In this document: positions 16,127 to 25,094 of the stretch, piece after piece
Layout: every line of letters starts with the position of its first letter
Position numbering within the stretch: position 1 is the stretch's first letter
Source of the DNA: Vibrio ostreae
GTDB lineage: Bacteria > Pseudomonadota > Gammaproteobacteria > Enterobacterales > Vibrionaceae
Direction of reading: 5' to 3'
Assembly (NCBI RefSeq): GCF_019226825.1
Contig: NZ_CP076642.1
Coordinates: 186,001-250,000, forward strand
Length of the DNA: 64,000 nucleotides
Translations under genes and position numbers: made by a program
The notes under the pieces: model-generated
The model's input: only the letters and a program-made list of their open reading frames with translations
Told to the model about the DNA's origin: nothing
Database searches by the model: none

Positions 16127-16804
16127 TCCAACCACATGCTATTGTAACCGGAGCCAGTTCAGGGATTGGCTTTGCCATCGCGCAAACCTTGCTGGATAAC
16201 GGCTGGCAAGTTACCGGGTTGAGTCGCAGCAGACCGGATATTCAACACCCTGACTTTACTGCGTTGAGTGTCGACCTTATGGATAGTGCTCAGGTCCGGC
16301 AATGCGCCGAACAGTTTGCCCAAGTGGATGCTTTTATTCACGCGGCGGGCAAAATGGCCTCGGCTCCGTTAGGTGAACTGAATCTGAGTGAGAGCGAGGT
16401 GTTATGGCATTTGCATATTCATGTGGCGGAAATCATGGCTAATGCTTTGGTGCCGAAAATGACTGCAGGCGGGCGTATCGTGCTGATTGGCAGCCGCACC
16501 ATCGCGCGGTGTTGCCGGCCGTTCACAGTATGTCGCAACCAAGTCTGCCATGATCGGTATGGTGCGCAGTTGGGCGGCTGAACTGGCCACTCAGGGTATT
16601 ACCGCCAATATCATCGCGCCGGGCGCAACGGAGACCCCGATGCTGCTGGATCCAAGCCGGACCACATCTCCGCCTAAACTCCCGCCGATGGGACGCTATA
16701 TTAAACCGCAGGAAGTGGCGGACTACGTGCAGTTTATCGTGTCTCCGTCCGGTGCGGCGATCACCGGTCAGGAGCTGGTGATTTGCGGTGGTGCCTCGCT
16801 GTAA
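16123..16804 (+). CDS. Short-chain dehydrogenase/reductase (frameshifted)
   Basis: An SDR oxidoreductase of about 226 residues in two frames. The first has the cofactor motif TGASSGIG (residues 8-15) and runs to GGRIVLIGSRT. The frame then shifts near 16498-16510, and the second frame continues SRGVAGRSQYVATKSA with the catalytic YxxxK, then NIIAPGATETPM, to TAA at 16804. Removing one base at the junction joins them in the expected order. Unlike the other three breaks in this window there is no long homopolymer at the site, so a genuine mutation is possible. It is the last gene of the sugar-acid operon and would oxidise or reduce a pathway intermediate. Confidence 0.8.
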
Positions 16805-16850
16805 TTGGCTAATCACGGTAAACCTGATGACGGCTGTATTTCCTGTTATG

Positions 16851-16882
16851 AAAAAACCGCTGACATTTTCAGCGGTTTTTTA
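16851..16882 (+). terminator. Rho-independent terminator of the sugar-acid operon
   Basis: AACCGCTGA (16855-16863) pairs with TCAGCGGTT (16869-16877), flanked by an A run on the left and a T run on the right. It closes the plus arm of the operon and can work in both directions. Confidence 0.85.
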
Positions 16883-16991
16883 TTTCATATTTGTCTTCCA
16901 TGTCCGTTACGCGACAGGCGCTGACCGGAACGAATAAGACCCGTTTCTTCTGCTGGTTACACTGAATCAAATTCAAACGATAAGGTGTAAC

Positions 16992-17096
16992 ATGATTTCG
17001 AATCCCGAAAGCAAATATCAACCGGCGCATATTGTTGCCAATCCACAACGTAACTGGCCTGATAACCGCTTAACTCAGGCGCGGCTCTCGCGTTAG
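16992..17096 (+). pseudogene. Possible N-terminal remnant of 2-isopropylmalate synthase (leuA)
   Basis: A 34-codon frame begins at ATG 16992 after an AAGGTG ribosome site and ends at TAG 17094-17096. Its residues, with segments SKYQPAHIV and RNWPDNRL, resemble the first 30 residues of the long-form LeuA type, where a similar SKYRP and a WP motif occur. No LeuA-like sequence continues in any frame downstream, so this is either a decayed gene or a chance resemblance. The remaining 0.5 kb to the next gene is A+T-rich and shows nothing else. Confidence 0.4.
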
Positions 17097-17625
17097 ACAG
17101 CTGCAACTCGCTATATTTCAGTGAACACCGTTGCGGCTGCCTGTTACTCCTTTCACATTTCCTCGCTCTATCCTTGCTTTTGAATCACATCCGCCTCTCT
17201 GATCTTCGGTATCAACTCTTAATGAATTTCATAATTTAGAACCAGAGTCACGCTTTGTTTAAAGCGACATAAGTGTTAGTAAAATATACATATTGTTACA
17301 TTTTTATGTAAGATAGATCTAAGTATAGCTAATTATTTTGCGGGTTATTTATTCATTAGTGTCAGATAGCCGTCTTGAATATTAGTAAAATTAAATTCAA
17401 TGGCGAAAAAGTGCGCACAACCCGACAAATTTAGACCGTACAGCATTCTTTAATGAAGAATTTATCAATAGCTAATCCATAATTAAAATGCTATCAACAC
17501 ATCTAACTATACTAATTTAGCGAAGTGTTTTACACATCGGGTTGATGAGGGTAGTGAGTGGTTATAGCGGTTAATGGTCTATTCAAAATAAAAATAAAAA
17601 CAACGCCGTGGCATGGAGAAAAAGC
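17097..17625. other. Intergenic region upstream of the Aer-like receptor
   Basis: About 0.5 kb, A+T-rich towards its right end, with no supported gene or repeat. It should hold the promoter of the chemoreceptor gene. No clear sigma-54 or sigma-28 motif was recognised. Confidence 0.5.
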
Positions 17626-19168
17626 ATGAGCAATAAACGCAATGTGCATGTTGTTGATAGTGAAGTCACCTTTTCAAAAGACGAGCAGTTAGTCTCTGTG
17701 ACTGACAAACGAGGGGTTATTCGTTACGCGAATAAAGAATTTTGCCGCGTCGCTGGGTTTGAAGAATCCGAGTTGGTGGGCAAAAACCACAATATGGTGC
17801 GACATCCGGATATGCCCAAAGCGGCTTTCGCGGATATGTGGGCCAAACTTCAGGCCGGCCTTGAGTGGCGCGGCGCGGTAAAGAACCGGTGTAAGGATGG
17901 TCGTTACTACTGGGTTGACGCATTTGTCACCCCGGTGTTTGAAAACGGCGAGCTGACGGGTTACCAGTCGGTACGCACTGTGCTGGAGCCCAGGGTACGT
18001 CAGCGTGCTGAAAAAATGTACGCTCAGATTAATCGCGGTGTGAACGTGGGAGAAAAGTGGTGGTTCAGCCATACGTTCAGACTTGCGCTGTTTGCGGCGA
18101 TTTCGCTGGGGCTGTGTGTTGGCGCTCTTGCTTTGCCGTGGTTAAGTTTTATTGTGCCTTTTGTGGCGCTGGCGTGTTTCTATCCTGAGATTTTCGCGGC
18201 CAGTCGCTCCATCGCCGATATGAAAGCACACTATGACAGTGTGTCGCGTTATGTCTTTTTCGGAACCTCACCCTGTAGTGTGATTCAGTTTAGTGATGCT
18301 TTGCACCGCGGTCGTGCTCGCACTATTCTTGGTCGGGTGGGTGATGGCGCTAAGGTATTGATGGACAGTGTAACTTTACTGGAAGGGGCATCGAAAAAAA
18401 GCCCATGAAGGTGTTGAACGTCAGTCTTACGAACTGCAGCAGCTTGCGACTGCGATGGAAGAAATGACGATGACTATCCAGAATGTGGCTGATAATACCG
18501 CGCAAACCTCCTCTAAAGTCAGCCTGGTGCACAATGATTGCGAAGGGGCAACGAAAGCGATATCCAATACTATGAAGTCGGTTTCCCATCTGGCTGAAGA
18601 GGTGAGCAAATCGTCTCTGGCGGCAGAGGCGCTGGCGAAAGAAGCTGAGCAGATTGGCCTCGTGACCCAGGAAATCCAGGGGATTGCGGATCAAACCAAT
18701 TTGCTGGCACTGAATGCGGCCATTGAAGCTGCCCGCGCGGGTGAGCACGGACGAGGGTTTGCCGTCGTTGCCGAAGAGGTGCGCGCGCTCTCGACCCGGA
18801 CCCATAAAGCCACAGAACAAATCCACAACTCAATGGGCGAAATACAGTCGTCGCTGATTACATTATCGAAAACCATGATGCAAGGACGCTCATCGGCGGA
18901 AGAGTGTCTGGATGAAACCCAGTCATCGGTGGATCGTATTCAGCAGGTATACAATGCGGTAGCGGAAATTTCTGATCTGGCGCTTCAGATCTCAACCGCC
19001 GCAGAGCAGCAAAGTGTGGTGTCCGGCGATATGAGCCGCAATGTCGAAGCGATTAATCAGGTATCGCAAGAGAACGTCAAGATGGTTGATACCGTCAATA
19101 CTGAATCGGAAAATATTCACAAACGCGCCTCGGTGCTGGCGTCGATGCCGTTAAGTTTTCGCATCTGA
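17626..19168 (+). CDS. Aer-like PAS methyl-accepting chemotaxis protein (frameshifted)
   Basis: About 513 residues in two frames. A PAS domain (about 20-115) contains [15 protein letters not shown] and [15 protein letters not shown], typical of aerotaxis receptors of the Aer type that bind FAD. Hydrophobic segments at about 150-190 anchor it in the membrane. The signalling domain carries the conserved hairpin tip [20 protein letters not shown]. The first frame ends after EGASKKSP because of the A7 run at 18394-18400; with six A it continues [18 protein letters not shown] into the second frame. The ATG at 17626 has GGAGA seven bases upstream; an earlier GTG at 17608 is less likely. The break is probably an error in the sequence. 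Confidence 0.85.
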
Positions 19169-19204
19169 GCTTGATTCATCTGATCTGTGATTCCACATAT
19201 AAGG

Positions 19205-19230
19205 AACCCGGCACTGTAGGCCGGGTTTTC
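19205..19230 (+). terminator. Terminator after the Aer-like gene
   Basis: AACCCGGC (19205-19212) pairs with GCCGGGTT (19220-19227), followed by TTC. The stem is strong and the T run short. Confidence 0.7.
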
Positions 19231-19299
19231 TGTTTCTGCGCTACTGCTATTTATCTTGTTGGCGATCACTTTGGCTATGGTGATGTTTGCTGACTCAAA

Positions 19300-19689
19300 C
19301 TACTGGTCGAGATACACCACCAACAGATCAGATTCGACCGCATTGGCCACCGCAGGGATGTGGGAGAACAGCCTGCTCAGCACCTTATGGTGATGGCCGC
19401 AAACCACCAAGTCGATATCCATCTGTTTCACCAGACCTGACAGTTTGATGTGCAGATCGCCAATCACGACGCAACAGTCTTTGACAGGGTAGTCACACTT
19501 ATCAGCCAGTGCTTGCAACTGCGCCTGAAATTCAAGTTCTTCTTTCGGTGATAACGCCATGCTGTCGACTTCGACAAAGACCAGCGAAAGGACGCTGCCG
19601 TCGCTTTTCGCCATGGCAATCGCACGGTCTATAACGTCCTGACTGGATGGCGACAGATCAACGGCTGCCAGTATATGTTTATAGCTCAT
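19300..19689 (-). CDS. Universal stress protein UspA family
   Basis: A 129-residue single Usp domain starting MSYKHILAAVDLSPSS, as in E. coli UspA. The C-terminal GHHHKVLSRLFS replaces the ATP-binding G-2x-G-9x-G(S/T) motif, so it belongs to the UspA-like branch that does not bind ATP. It is slightly shorter than UspA (about 144). GGGAGAAA lies upstream of the ATG. It is a single-gene unit. No specific regulator site is visible in the 230 bp upstream. Confidence 0.85.
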   Translation of the reverse strand: MSYKHILAAVDLSPSSQDVIDRAIAMAKSDGSVLSLVFVEVDSMALSPKEELEFQAQLQALADKCDYPVKDCCVVIGDLHIKLSGLVKQMDIDLVVCGHHHKVLSRLFSHIPAVANAVESDLLVVYLDQ

Positions 19690-19922
19690 TACGTTTCTCC
19701 CGATTTTCGCTTAGGTACGTAATGTGAGTCTAGCAGTTGCATATTGGGGCAAGGCGAGAAATTGAACAAAATACCGAAACGCTCAAGAGCGGTTGAAATA
19801 AATCGTCACTTGCCTGGAGTAAGGGCGGGCAATTCAAAGCGGAGATAGGTCAATGTGAGAGGCGGAACCCAAAAGCCGATCCCGCCTGTCTTAACCCGTC
19901 TTATCGAGGAGCGGAATCGCTC

Positions 19923-20750
19923 TTAACCGAACACAAAACCGGATAGCTGAGTTTTCATTACTTGTTGTGAATACACTTTACGACCGCGGTCGCTGCCCGC
20001 AGCACCTGCAACCACCATGAGTGGCAGCAGGTGCTCTTCATGTCCTTGTGGATGGCAGTTAAATGCGTGTGGTGCTTGTGTCCACTGGCTTAAGTCAGCG
20101 TTACGTTGTTGTGGCTCCGCTTCGACCGCTTCAGTTAACCAGTTGTCAAACATCACGGAAGGTTCGGTAAAACGACTGTCACCGTAGCCGCGCATGTTGT
20201 GAAAACTCATGCCGCTGCCAACAATAAGTACCCCCTGCGCACGCAGCGGCGCGAGTGCTTCACCAAGCTCAATGTGTGCTTGCGGGTTTAAATCGTTGCG
20301 CAGTGACAACTGAACCACCGGAATATCAGCGTCCGGGAACATCAGTTTCAGCGGAATAAACATGCCGTGGTCGTAACCACGCGTGCTCTCTTGCTGGCCG
20401 CTCAGACCGGCTTGTTTTAGTAACCCCACCACTTGTTCCGCTAACTCAGGGCTACCAGGCGCAGGGTAAGTGATCTGGTAAGTATGAGCCGGGAAACCGT
20501 AGTAGTCATAAATCAGCTCAGGATTGGTGCCTGAAGTGACAGAAAACTGCGCGGTTTGCCAGTGTGCTGAAACCATCAGAATCGCTTTTGGTCTTTCCGG
20601 TAACAGGTTGTCGATGTTTTGCAGAAATTCCGCCATATTGTCCCAGGTATCGGCCGGGTGCCAGTCCATAAAGAAACAAGGACCACCGCCATGCGGGATG
20701 AATATGGTCGGCTGGGTAACGGAATTCGCGGTAAATTTGGAGTTGGTCAT
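19923..20750 (-). CDS. 4,5-DOPA extradiol dioxygenase family protein (YgiD-like)
   Basis: A 275-residue class III extradiol ring-cleavage dioxygenase (DODA/LigB family). Metal and active-site histidines lie in IPHGGGPC, VSAHWQT, YDHGMFIPL and FNCHPQGHEEHLLPL. E. coli YgiD cleaves L-DOPA in vitro, while its natural substrate is unclear. The start at 20750 (ATG) has AAGGA nine bases upstream; an in-frame TTG two codons earlier is less likely. A LysR regulator is divergently transcribed 154 bp away and probably controls it. Such pairs often respond to aromatic or quinone compounds. Confidence 0.85.
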   Translation of the reverse strand: MTNSKFTANSVTQPTIFIPHGGGPCFFMDWHPADTWDNMAEFLQNIDNLLPERPKAILMVSAHWQTAQFSVTSGTNPELIYDYYGFPAHTYQITYPAPGSPELAEQVVGLLKQAGLSGQQESTRGYDHGMFIPLKLMFPDADIPVVQLSLRNDLNPQAHIELGEALAPLRAQGVLIVGSGMSFHNMRGYGDSRFTEPSVMFDNWLTEAVEAEPQQRNADLSQWTQAPHAFNCHPQGHEEHLLPLMVVAGAAGSDRGRKVYSQQVMKTQLSGFVFG

Positions 20751-20904
20751 GCTCAACGGTCCTTAGTGCAAATGGGATAATTCGTTATGGCTATTGTGCG
20801 CTGATAAGCATTATTCGTTGGTGACAACCATTATCCACCTGTCAATCTGGTAATAGAACATGCTAAATTTGATGAACAGCTTTAACTCAGAGTAGGAAAT
20901 CAAC

Positions 20905-21801
20905 GTGGATCGCTTTACCAGCATGCGGGTTTTTATCGAATCCGTGGAACAAGGCAGTTTGTCAGCCGCCGGGCGTAGACTGGGCATGTCGCCGGCAATG
21001 GCGACCAAGCATGTCGATGCACTGGAAAGCCGGTTGGGAATAAAGCTATTGCGCCGTACCACCCGTCAGCTCACTTTAACCGATGGCGGGCGCGAATATC
21101 TCGAAGCGTGTAAGCGCATCCTGCAAGAGTTGGATGAAACCGAATCGGAACTCTCGTCACAGCGCAACGAGGCAATAGGACGATTGAGGATGAATGTGCC
21201 TCTATCTTTCGGTACCCGGTTTATTGCGCCGCTGCTGCCAGCGTTTTCCCGCGATTATCCGGGAGTCGAAGTGGAGCTTGGCCTGAGTGACAGTCAGCAA
21301 AACTTGCTGTATGAAGGCTGGGATCTGATTTTGCGTATCGGTCATCTGGAGGACAGCCAACTAAAGGCACGTAAGTTGGGTAACTGTCCGCTGCGTGTTT
21401 GCGCGTCGCCTGACTATCTAAGGCAATTTGGTCGTCCTAAGCGGGTGTCAGAACTCTCTTCCCACAACTGCCTGAGTTATACCTTGTCTGCATTGCAGGG
21501 GAACGGCGCCTGGTTTTTTGGTGTGAAAGGTGATGTTCAGGTTCAGGTGAAAGGTAACCTCAAAGCCAATAATGGTGATGCTTTGCTGGCTGCAGCTATC
21601 GCGGGTCAGGGCATCATCTATCAGCCGGATTTTATTGTGGTGGATGCATTGCAAAATGGTCAGCTGGTGGCTCTGGAACTGGATCACCCGACCGTAGACA
21701 TCGGCGGAATGCACGTACTGTTTCCGCCTGACCGCCGTTTACCCCTTAAAGTCCGGGCAATGATCGACTATTTGATTGCCACATTTGCTCAGTCAAAGTA
21801 A
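20905..21801 (+). CDS. LysR-family transcriptional regulator
   Basis: The 298-residue protein has an N-terminal winged helix-turn-helix (MDRFTSMRVFIESVEQGSLS, with SAAGRRLGMSPAMATKHV) and a periplasmic-binding-like effector domain. It starts with GTG after AGTAGGAAATCAAC. It is closest in pattern to the CrgA/AaeR-like LysR group. It is divergent from the DODA-type dioxygenase, the likely target. The intergenic region contains two ATTCGTT copies that may form part of its operator. Confidence 0.9.
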   Translation: MDRFTSMRVFIESVEQGSLSAAGRRLGMSPAMATKHVDALESRLGIKLLRRTTRQLTLTDGGREYLEACKRILQELDETESELSSQRNEAIGRLRMNVPLSFGTRFIAPLLPAFSRDYPGVEVELGLSDSQQNLLYEGWDLILRIGHLEDSQLKARKLGNCPLRVCASPDYLRQFGRPKRVSELSSHNCLSYTLSALQGNGAWFFGVKGDVQVQVKGNLKANNGDALLAAAIAGQGIIYQPDFIVVDALQNGQLVALELDHPTVDIGGMHVLFPPDRRLPLKVRAMIDYLIATFAQSK

Positions 21802-22163
21802 ACATGCACAAAAAGTAAGGTGTGCTCACTGGTCGGCAAAGTTGTTGAATGTTATTGACCCTTCCCGAGGCTGAATTGACGCAATCGACAATTGTTAGAT
21901 AAACTCTGAGACAAAGCTCAATCTGGTGCATATCAAGCCTGATGTGTTGCAGAATTGTGGAGGCCTCAACCTGGTTGGGTAGCAGTCAATTCGCCTTTGT
22001 TGGTTTACCTGGTGATTAAACAACGAAAGGCGCTCGGGAAAACCAAGTTCTCATCCCTATTTAGAGAGGCTTATTTATAGCTCTCTCATTTAACTGGTTG
22101 ACAAATAAGTAGAAAAAATAAATTATGAGATTTGATAGTTGAGTTCCATGAGTAATCGATTAC
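21802..22163. other. Intergenic region with a sigma-70 promoter
   Basis: No gene is supported here. A small hairpin with arms AGAGAG and CTCTCT lies near 22063-22086 and may end the LysR transcript. To its right, TTGACA at 22098-22103 and AATTAT at 22121-22126 with a 17-bp spacer form a sigma-70 promoter that would start transcription about 30 bp before the GGDEF/EAL gene. Confidence 0.55.
22098..22126 (+). promoter_or_regulatory. Predicted sigma-70 promoter of the GGDEF/EAL gene
   Basis: The -35 box TTGACA is perfect, the spacer is 17 bp, and the -10 box AATTAT matches four of six consensus bases. Confidence 0.5.
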
Positions 22164-24086
22164 ATGTATAGGCAGCAGCGTCTCGAAGCTTTTTCATCCA
22201 ACCTGTGTTTTCTGGTCAGCGTCAATGTCGCGATAGCCACTTTGTTGGTGTTGAGTGGTATTTACAGTGATATCGGAACGGACAAGCTCGTCTGGTTGAT
22301 GGGAATCTACCTCGCATGCATGGTTCGCCTGTCGGTTCACTTTTTTGTCCCCAACAATAATCCCTACAAACTCGATTTTCATTTTATGGGGGTATTGCTT
22401 GCTGCGGTTGCCTGGGCCAGTTTTCCTTATCTGTTTCATGGTGAATTTGGTCTGCGAGAGAAGGCGATCACCATTATCATCTTTTGTGGTATGTCCGGCG
22501 GCAGTGCGACCTTGCTCGCAGCCGACATCCGATCAGCGATAGCATTCACATCTATCACGGTATTTCCTTACAGCTTCGTACTCGTTAGTGCTGATAATTA
22601 TGACGAGCGTGTCATCGGGGTTATGTCGATTGGCTATGGCGTGGCGCTGTGTCTGAGTTCTTTACGCAGTTGCAAGTTCATTATGTCGTCGATTAGTGAC
22701 CGACTTAAAGTCGACAGCCTGGTGAAAAGTCTTGAGCATGAGGTCGAAAGTCGCACGGAAAAAATTACTCTGTTGGAGCAAAAAGACAGCGTAACCGGGT
22801 TATTAAACCGCACCAGCTTTCTTGCAATGGTCAAGTCATTGCAAGAAGCGCATCCATGTGAAGCTCCTGAATGTCGGCGAGCGATGATCTATATTCATAT
22901 CAGCAAATTCCAGTTGCTGTGCAGTAACTACGGCCACGGCTACGGTGACTACGTGTTGAACGTGATCGGGAAGCGGTTACTTAATATCGATGAACGCTAC
23001 AACACGATTGCGTCCAAATGGAACGGCAGCGGTTTTATTCTTTATTTTCCGCACGGTAATAACGTCAGTATCACGCGTTTCATTGAGAATATTGACCATC
23101 TTCTCAGCCGTGAAGTTCAGTATCTGTCATTGATAACGACCCCCAGTTTTCACTACGGTTTCTATGAACTGGGGGGTGAGATGACTCTATCTAATGCGGT
23201 CAATAATGCTTACCTTTCCATGTTGGAAGGTAAGAAGAAAAACATCAAAATTTACAGTTTCGACCAGGGCCTGAAAGACAAACTCCAGTGGCAGGAAGAG
23301 CTGCATGCAAAAATGACCACCGTCATCAATACGGACGACTTCTACATGGTCTATCAACCGATTGTCGATGTGACCACCAACAACGTTTCTGGATTTGAGG
23401 CCTTGATTCGATGGGAACTGGATGGCAAGTTTGTGTCGCCTGACGATTTCATTCCTATCGCAGAACAACATGGTTTGATTTTTAGTATCGGTAAGTTGGT
23501 GCTGCGCTCATCGCTGCAAACCTTGCATGAGATTAACCAGCATCTGCCCCATATTTCTATGTCTATCAACGTGTCGGTGATACAGTTCGAGAATGAGCAT
23601 TTCCTCGATCATCTGCGCAAACTGCTCAGCGAGTTTGATGTCCGGGTTGAAAACATCCATCTGGAAGTGACTGAAACGGCCATGATCCGCGATCTCGAGA
23701 AACTGTCCTATGTCATGTCTGAAATCAAAAAGATGGGTGTGAAAATTTCCATTGACGATTTCGGCACGGGCTTCTCTTCGATTGCAGTCTTGAAAAGTCT
23801 TAACGTTGATTACATCAAAATTGATAAGACCTATATCGATGATATTTGTCACGACGAAAAAGATCGCAGTATCGTTTCGGCATTGACGAAGATGAGCCAT
23901 GCGATCGATGTCAAAGTGATTGCCGAAGGGGTAGAAGAACAGTCGCAAAAAGCATTGCTCAGTGGCTATGACGTTGATTTCTATCAGGGTTACCTGTTCA
24001 GCAAGCCCGTACAAAAAGACGATGCTTTTACTTTACTGGGTATTAAACCAGATGATGCCAGCGCTGTTGTGAACAGCGGATGGTAA
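22164..24086 (+). CDS. Membrane GGDEF/EAL protein with degenerate GGDEF
   Basis: The 640-residue protein has about five or six hydrophobic segments in residues 10-170, then a short coiled linker (180-205), a GGDEF domain (205-375) and an EAL domain (about 385-630). The diguanylate cyclase signature is replaced by NGSGF at 287-291, so cyclase activity is unlikely. The EAL domain keeps EALIRW, the ETAMI block, DDFGTGFSS and AEGVE, so it is likely an active c-di-GMP phosphodiesterase. The GGDEF part may act as a GTP-binding regulatory domain. The ATG is preceded by ATCGATTAC with no strong ribosome site. Confidence 0.88.
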   Translation: MYRQQRLEAFSSNLCFLVSVNVAIATLLVLSGIYSDIGTDKLVWLMGIYLACMVRLSVHFFVPNNNPYKLDFHFMGVLLAAVAWASFPYLFHGEFGLREKAITIIIFCGMSGGSATLLAADIRSAIAFTSITVFPYSFVLVSADNYDERVIGVMSIGYGVALCLSSLRSCKFIMSSISDRLKVDSLVKSLEHEVESRTEKITLLEQKDSVTGLLNRTSFLAMVKSLQEAHPCEAPECRRAMIYIHISKFQLLCSNYGHGYGDYVLNVIGKRLLNIDERYNTIASKWNGSGFILYFPHGNNVSITRFIENIDHLLSREVQYLSLITTPSFHYGFYELGGEMTLSNAVNNAYLSMLEGKKKNIKIYSFDQGLKDKLQWQEELHAKMTTVINTDDFYMVYQPIVDVTTNNVSGFEALIRWELDGKFVSPDDFIPIAEQHGLIFSIGKLVLRSSLQTLHEINQHLPHISMSINVSVIQFENEHFLDHLRKLLSEFDVRVENIHLEVTETAMIRDLEKLSYVMSEIKKMGVKISIDDFGTGFSSIAVLKSLNVDYIKIDKTYIDDICHDEKDRSIVSALTKMSHAIDVKVIAEGVEEQSQKALLSGYDVDFYQGYLFSKPVQKDDAFTLLGIKPDDASAVVNSGW

Positions 24087-24089
24087 TGC

Positions 24090-24230
24090 ATGGACTTAAG
24101 CGCTGTTTTTAATAGAGCTTCACCAGCGATTGCGGCGTTATTGATCTTCACTGCGTTTTTCACCGCCATGGTTACCTTTGCTGATCATGATGAGCATCGC
24201 CGGAGCGAACGGAACCTGGGTGGGTCTTAA
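24090..24230 (+). CDS. Small single-span membrane protein (46 aa), uncertain
   Basis: An ATG four bases after the GGDEF/EAL stop opens a frame of 46 codons. The product has one hydrophobic stretch (about residues 11-31, AIAALLIFTAFFTAMV) followed by a charged tail DHDEHRRSER. Its position suggests co-transcription with the phosphodiesterase. A purine-rich GGATGG lies upstream. I do not recognise a family. The frame may be chance, although the membrane span plus basic tail is typical of real small proteins. The following 270 bp to the next gene shows no gene. Confidence 0.4.
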   Translation: MDLSAVFNRASPAIAALLIFTAFFTAMVTFADHDEHRRSERNLGGS

Positions 24231-24502
24231 ATTCGTTAAACGGATGAGCTGCGTTTATTTTAACCGTGTGTTTAACATTGTGTTAAGTGTATTAGCACGA
24301 CGATTAGTCTGGCAGGCATTTAGTTAATTCTCAGTACGCTATCTATCGTCTGGGTTGTTCACTGAACATGAAAATAATATTCAATTAAATATTAATATGC
24401 TATTGCATTTATTTAATTGATGCATTCATAATACTTTCTCAAAAATACTAATCTTATAACGAACAATACGTTATCGTAAATTGTCTATTCTAGGAATAAA
24501 AA

Positions 24503-24982
24503 ATGAAAAAATTATTATTGCCTTTGCTAACCGTGTTGGTGGCTTCAGGTTGTTCGACTGTGCCTGTTCTTACACAGGATTCGCCAGAACTTCAAACAAC
24601 GCAATCATTTAGCGCGGTTGATGACAAAGCTGTCATCTATTTATATCGTGATAGAGAAGCAAATTTTGGATTATTTGAATTAGAAATCCACATCGATGAT
24701 GAAGATGTGAATACCTATCCAGCTTGCTACCGTCGTTTTGAATTGGAGCCGGGTAATTACTTTTTTGAAGCTGATCATCCCGATGTTTTTGGCTTCGAAG
24801 ATGAAATGGATTTTACCGCTAAGGCTGGGGAAGTGAGCTACTTCGAATATTTGCCAATTGCACGTTTTGGTATACCTGGCGAAACGAAAATTGTCGCTAA
24901 AACCGCTGAAGAAACACAACAATTGATCCGTGAACAAGACTTATGTGTAAACCCAATTGTTCAGTTGAAAGCGCGTGATTAA
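24503..24982 (+). CDS. Lipoprotein, DUF2846-like
   Basis: The 159-residue protein has a lipoprotein signal peptide with lipobox VASGC at about residues 13-17. The mature domain contains AVIYLYRDREANFG and LEPGNYFFEADHP, resembling DUF2846 lipoproteins. A+T content is higher than in the neighbouring genes, and the upstream 120 bp is also very A+T-rich, so recent acquisition is possible. It stands alone between the GGDEF/EAL gene and a convergent protease. Function is unknown. Confidence 0.75.
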   Translation: MKKLLLPLLTVLVASGCSTVPVLTQDSPELQTTQSFSAVDDKAVIYLYRDREANFGLFELEIHIDDEDVNTYPACYRRFELEPGNYFFEADHPDVFGFEDEMDFTAKAGEVSYFEYLPIARFGIPGETKIVAKTAEETQQLIREQDLCVNPIVQLKARD

Positions 24983-25053
24983 ATGAGTGCGCTTAGACTG
25001 ACAGAATAAAATATAGTTGTCGGTTTTTGCGCTGTTCAACGCTCCGCCGTTAT

Positions 25054-25087
25054 AGCGCACACCCTGATAATGTATAGAGTGTGCGCT
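25054..25087. terminator. Hairpin between convergent genes
   Basis: AGCGCACAC (25054-25062) pairs with GTGTGCGCT (25079-25087) around a 16-nt loop. There is no clear T run. It lies between the lipoprotein and the minus-strand protease and may block read-through. Confidence 0.5.
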
Positions 25088-25094
25088 TCTTACG

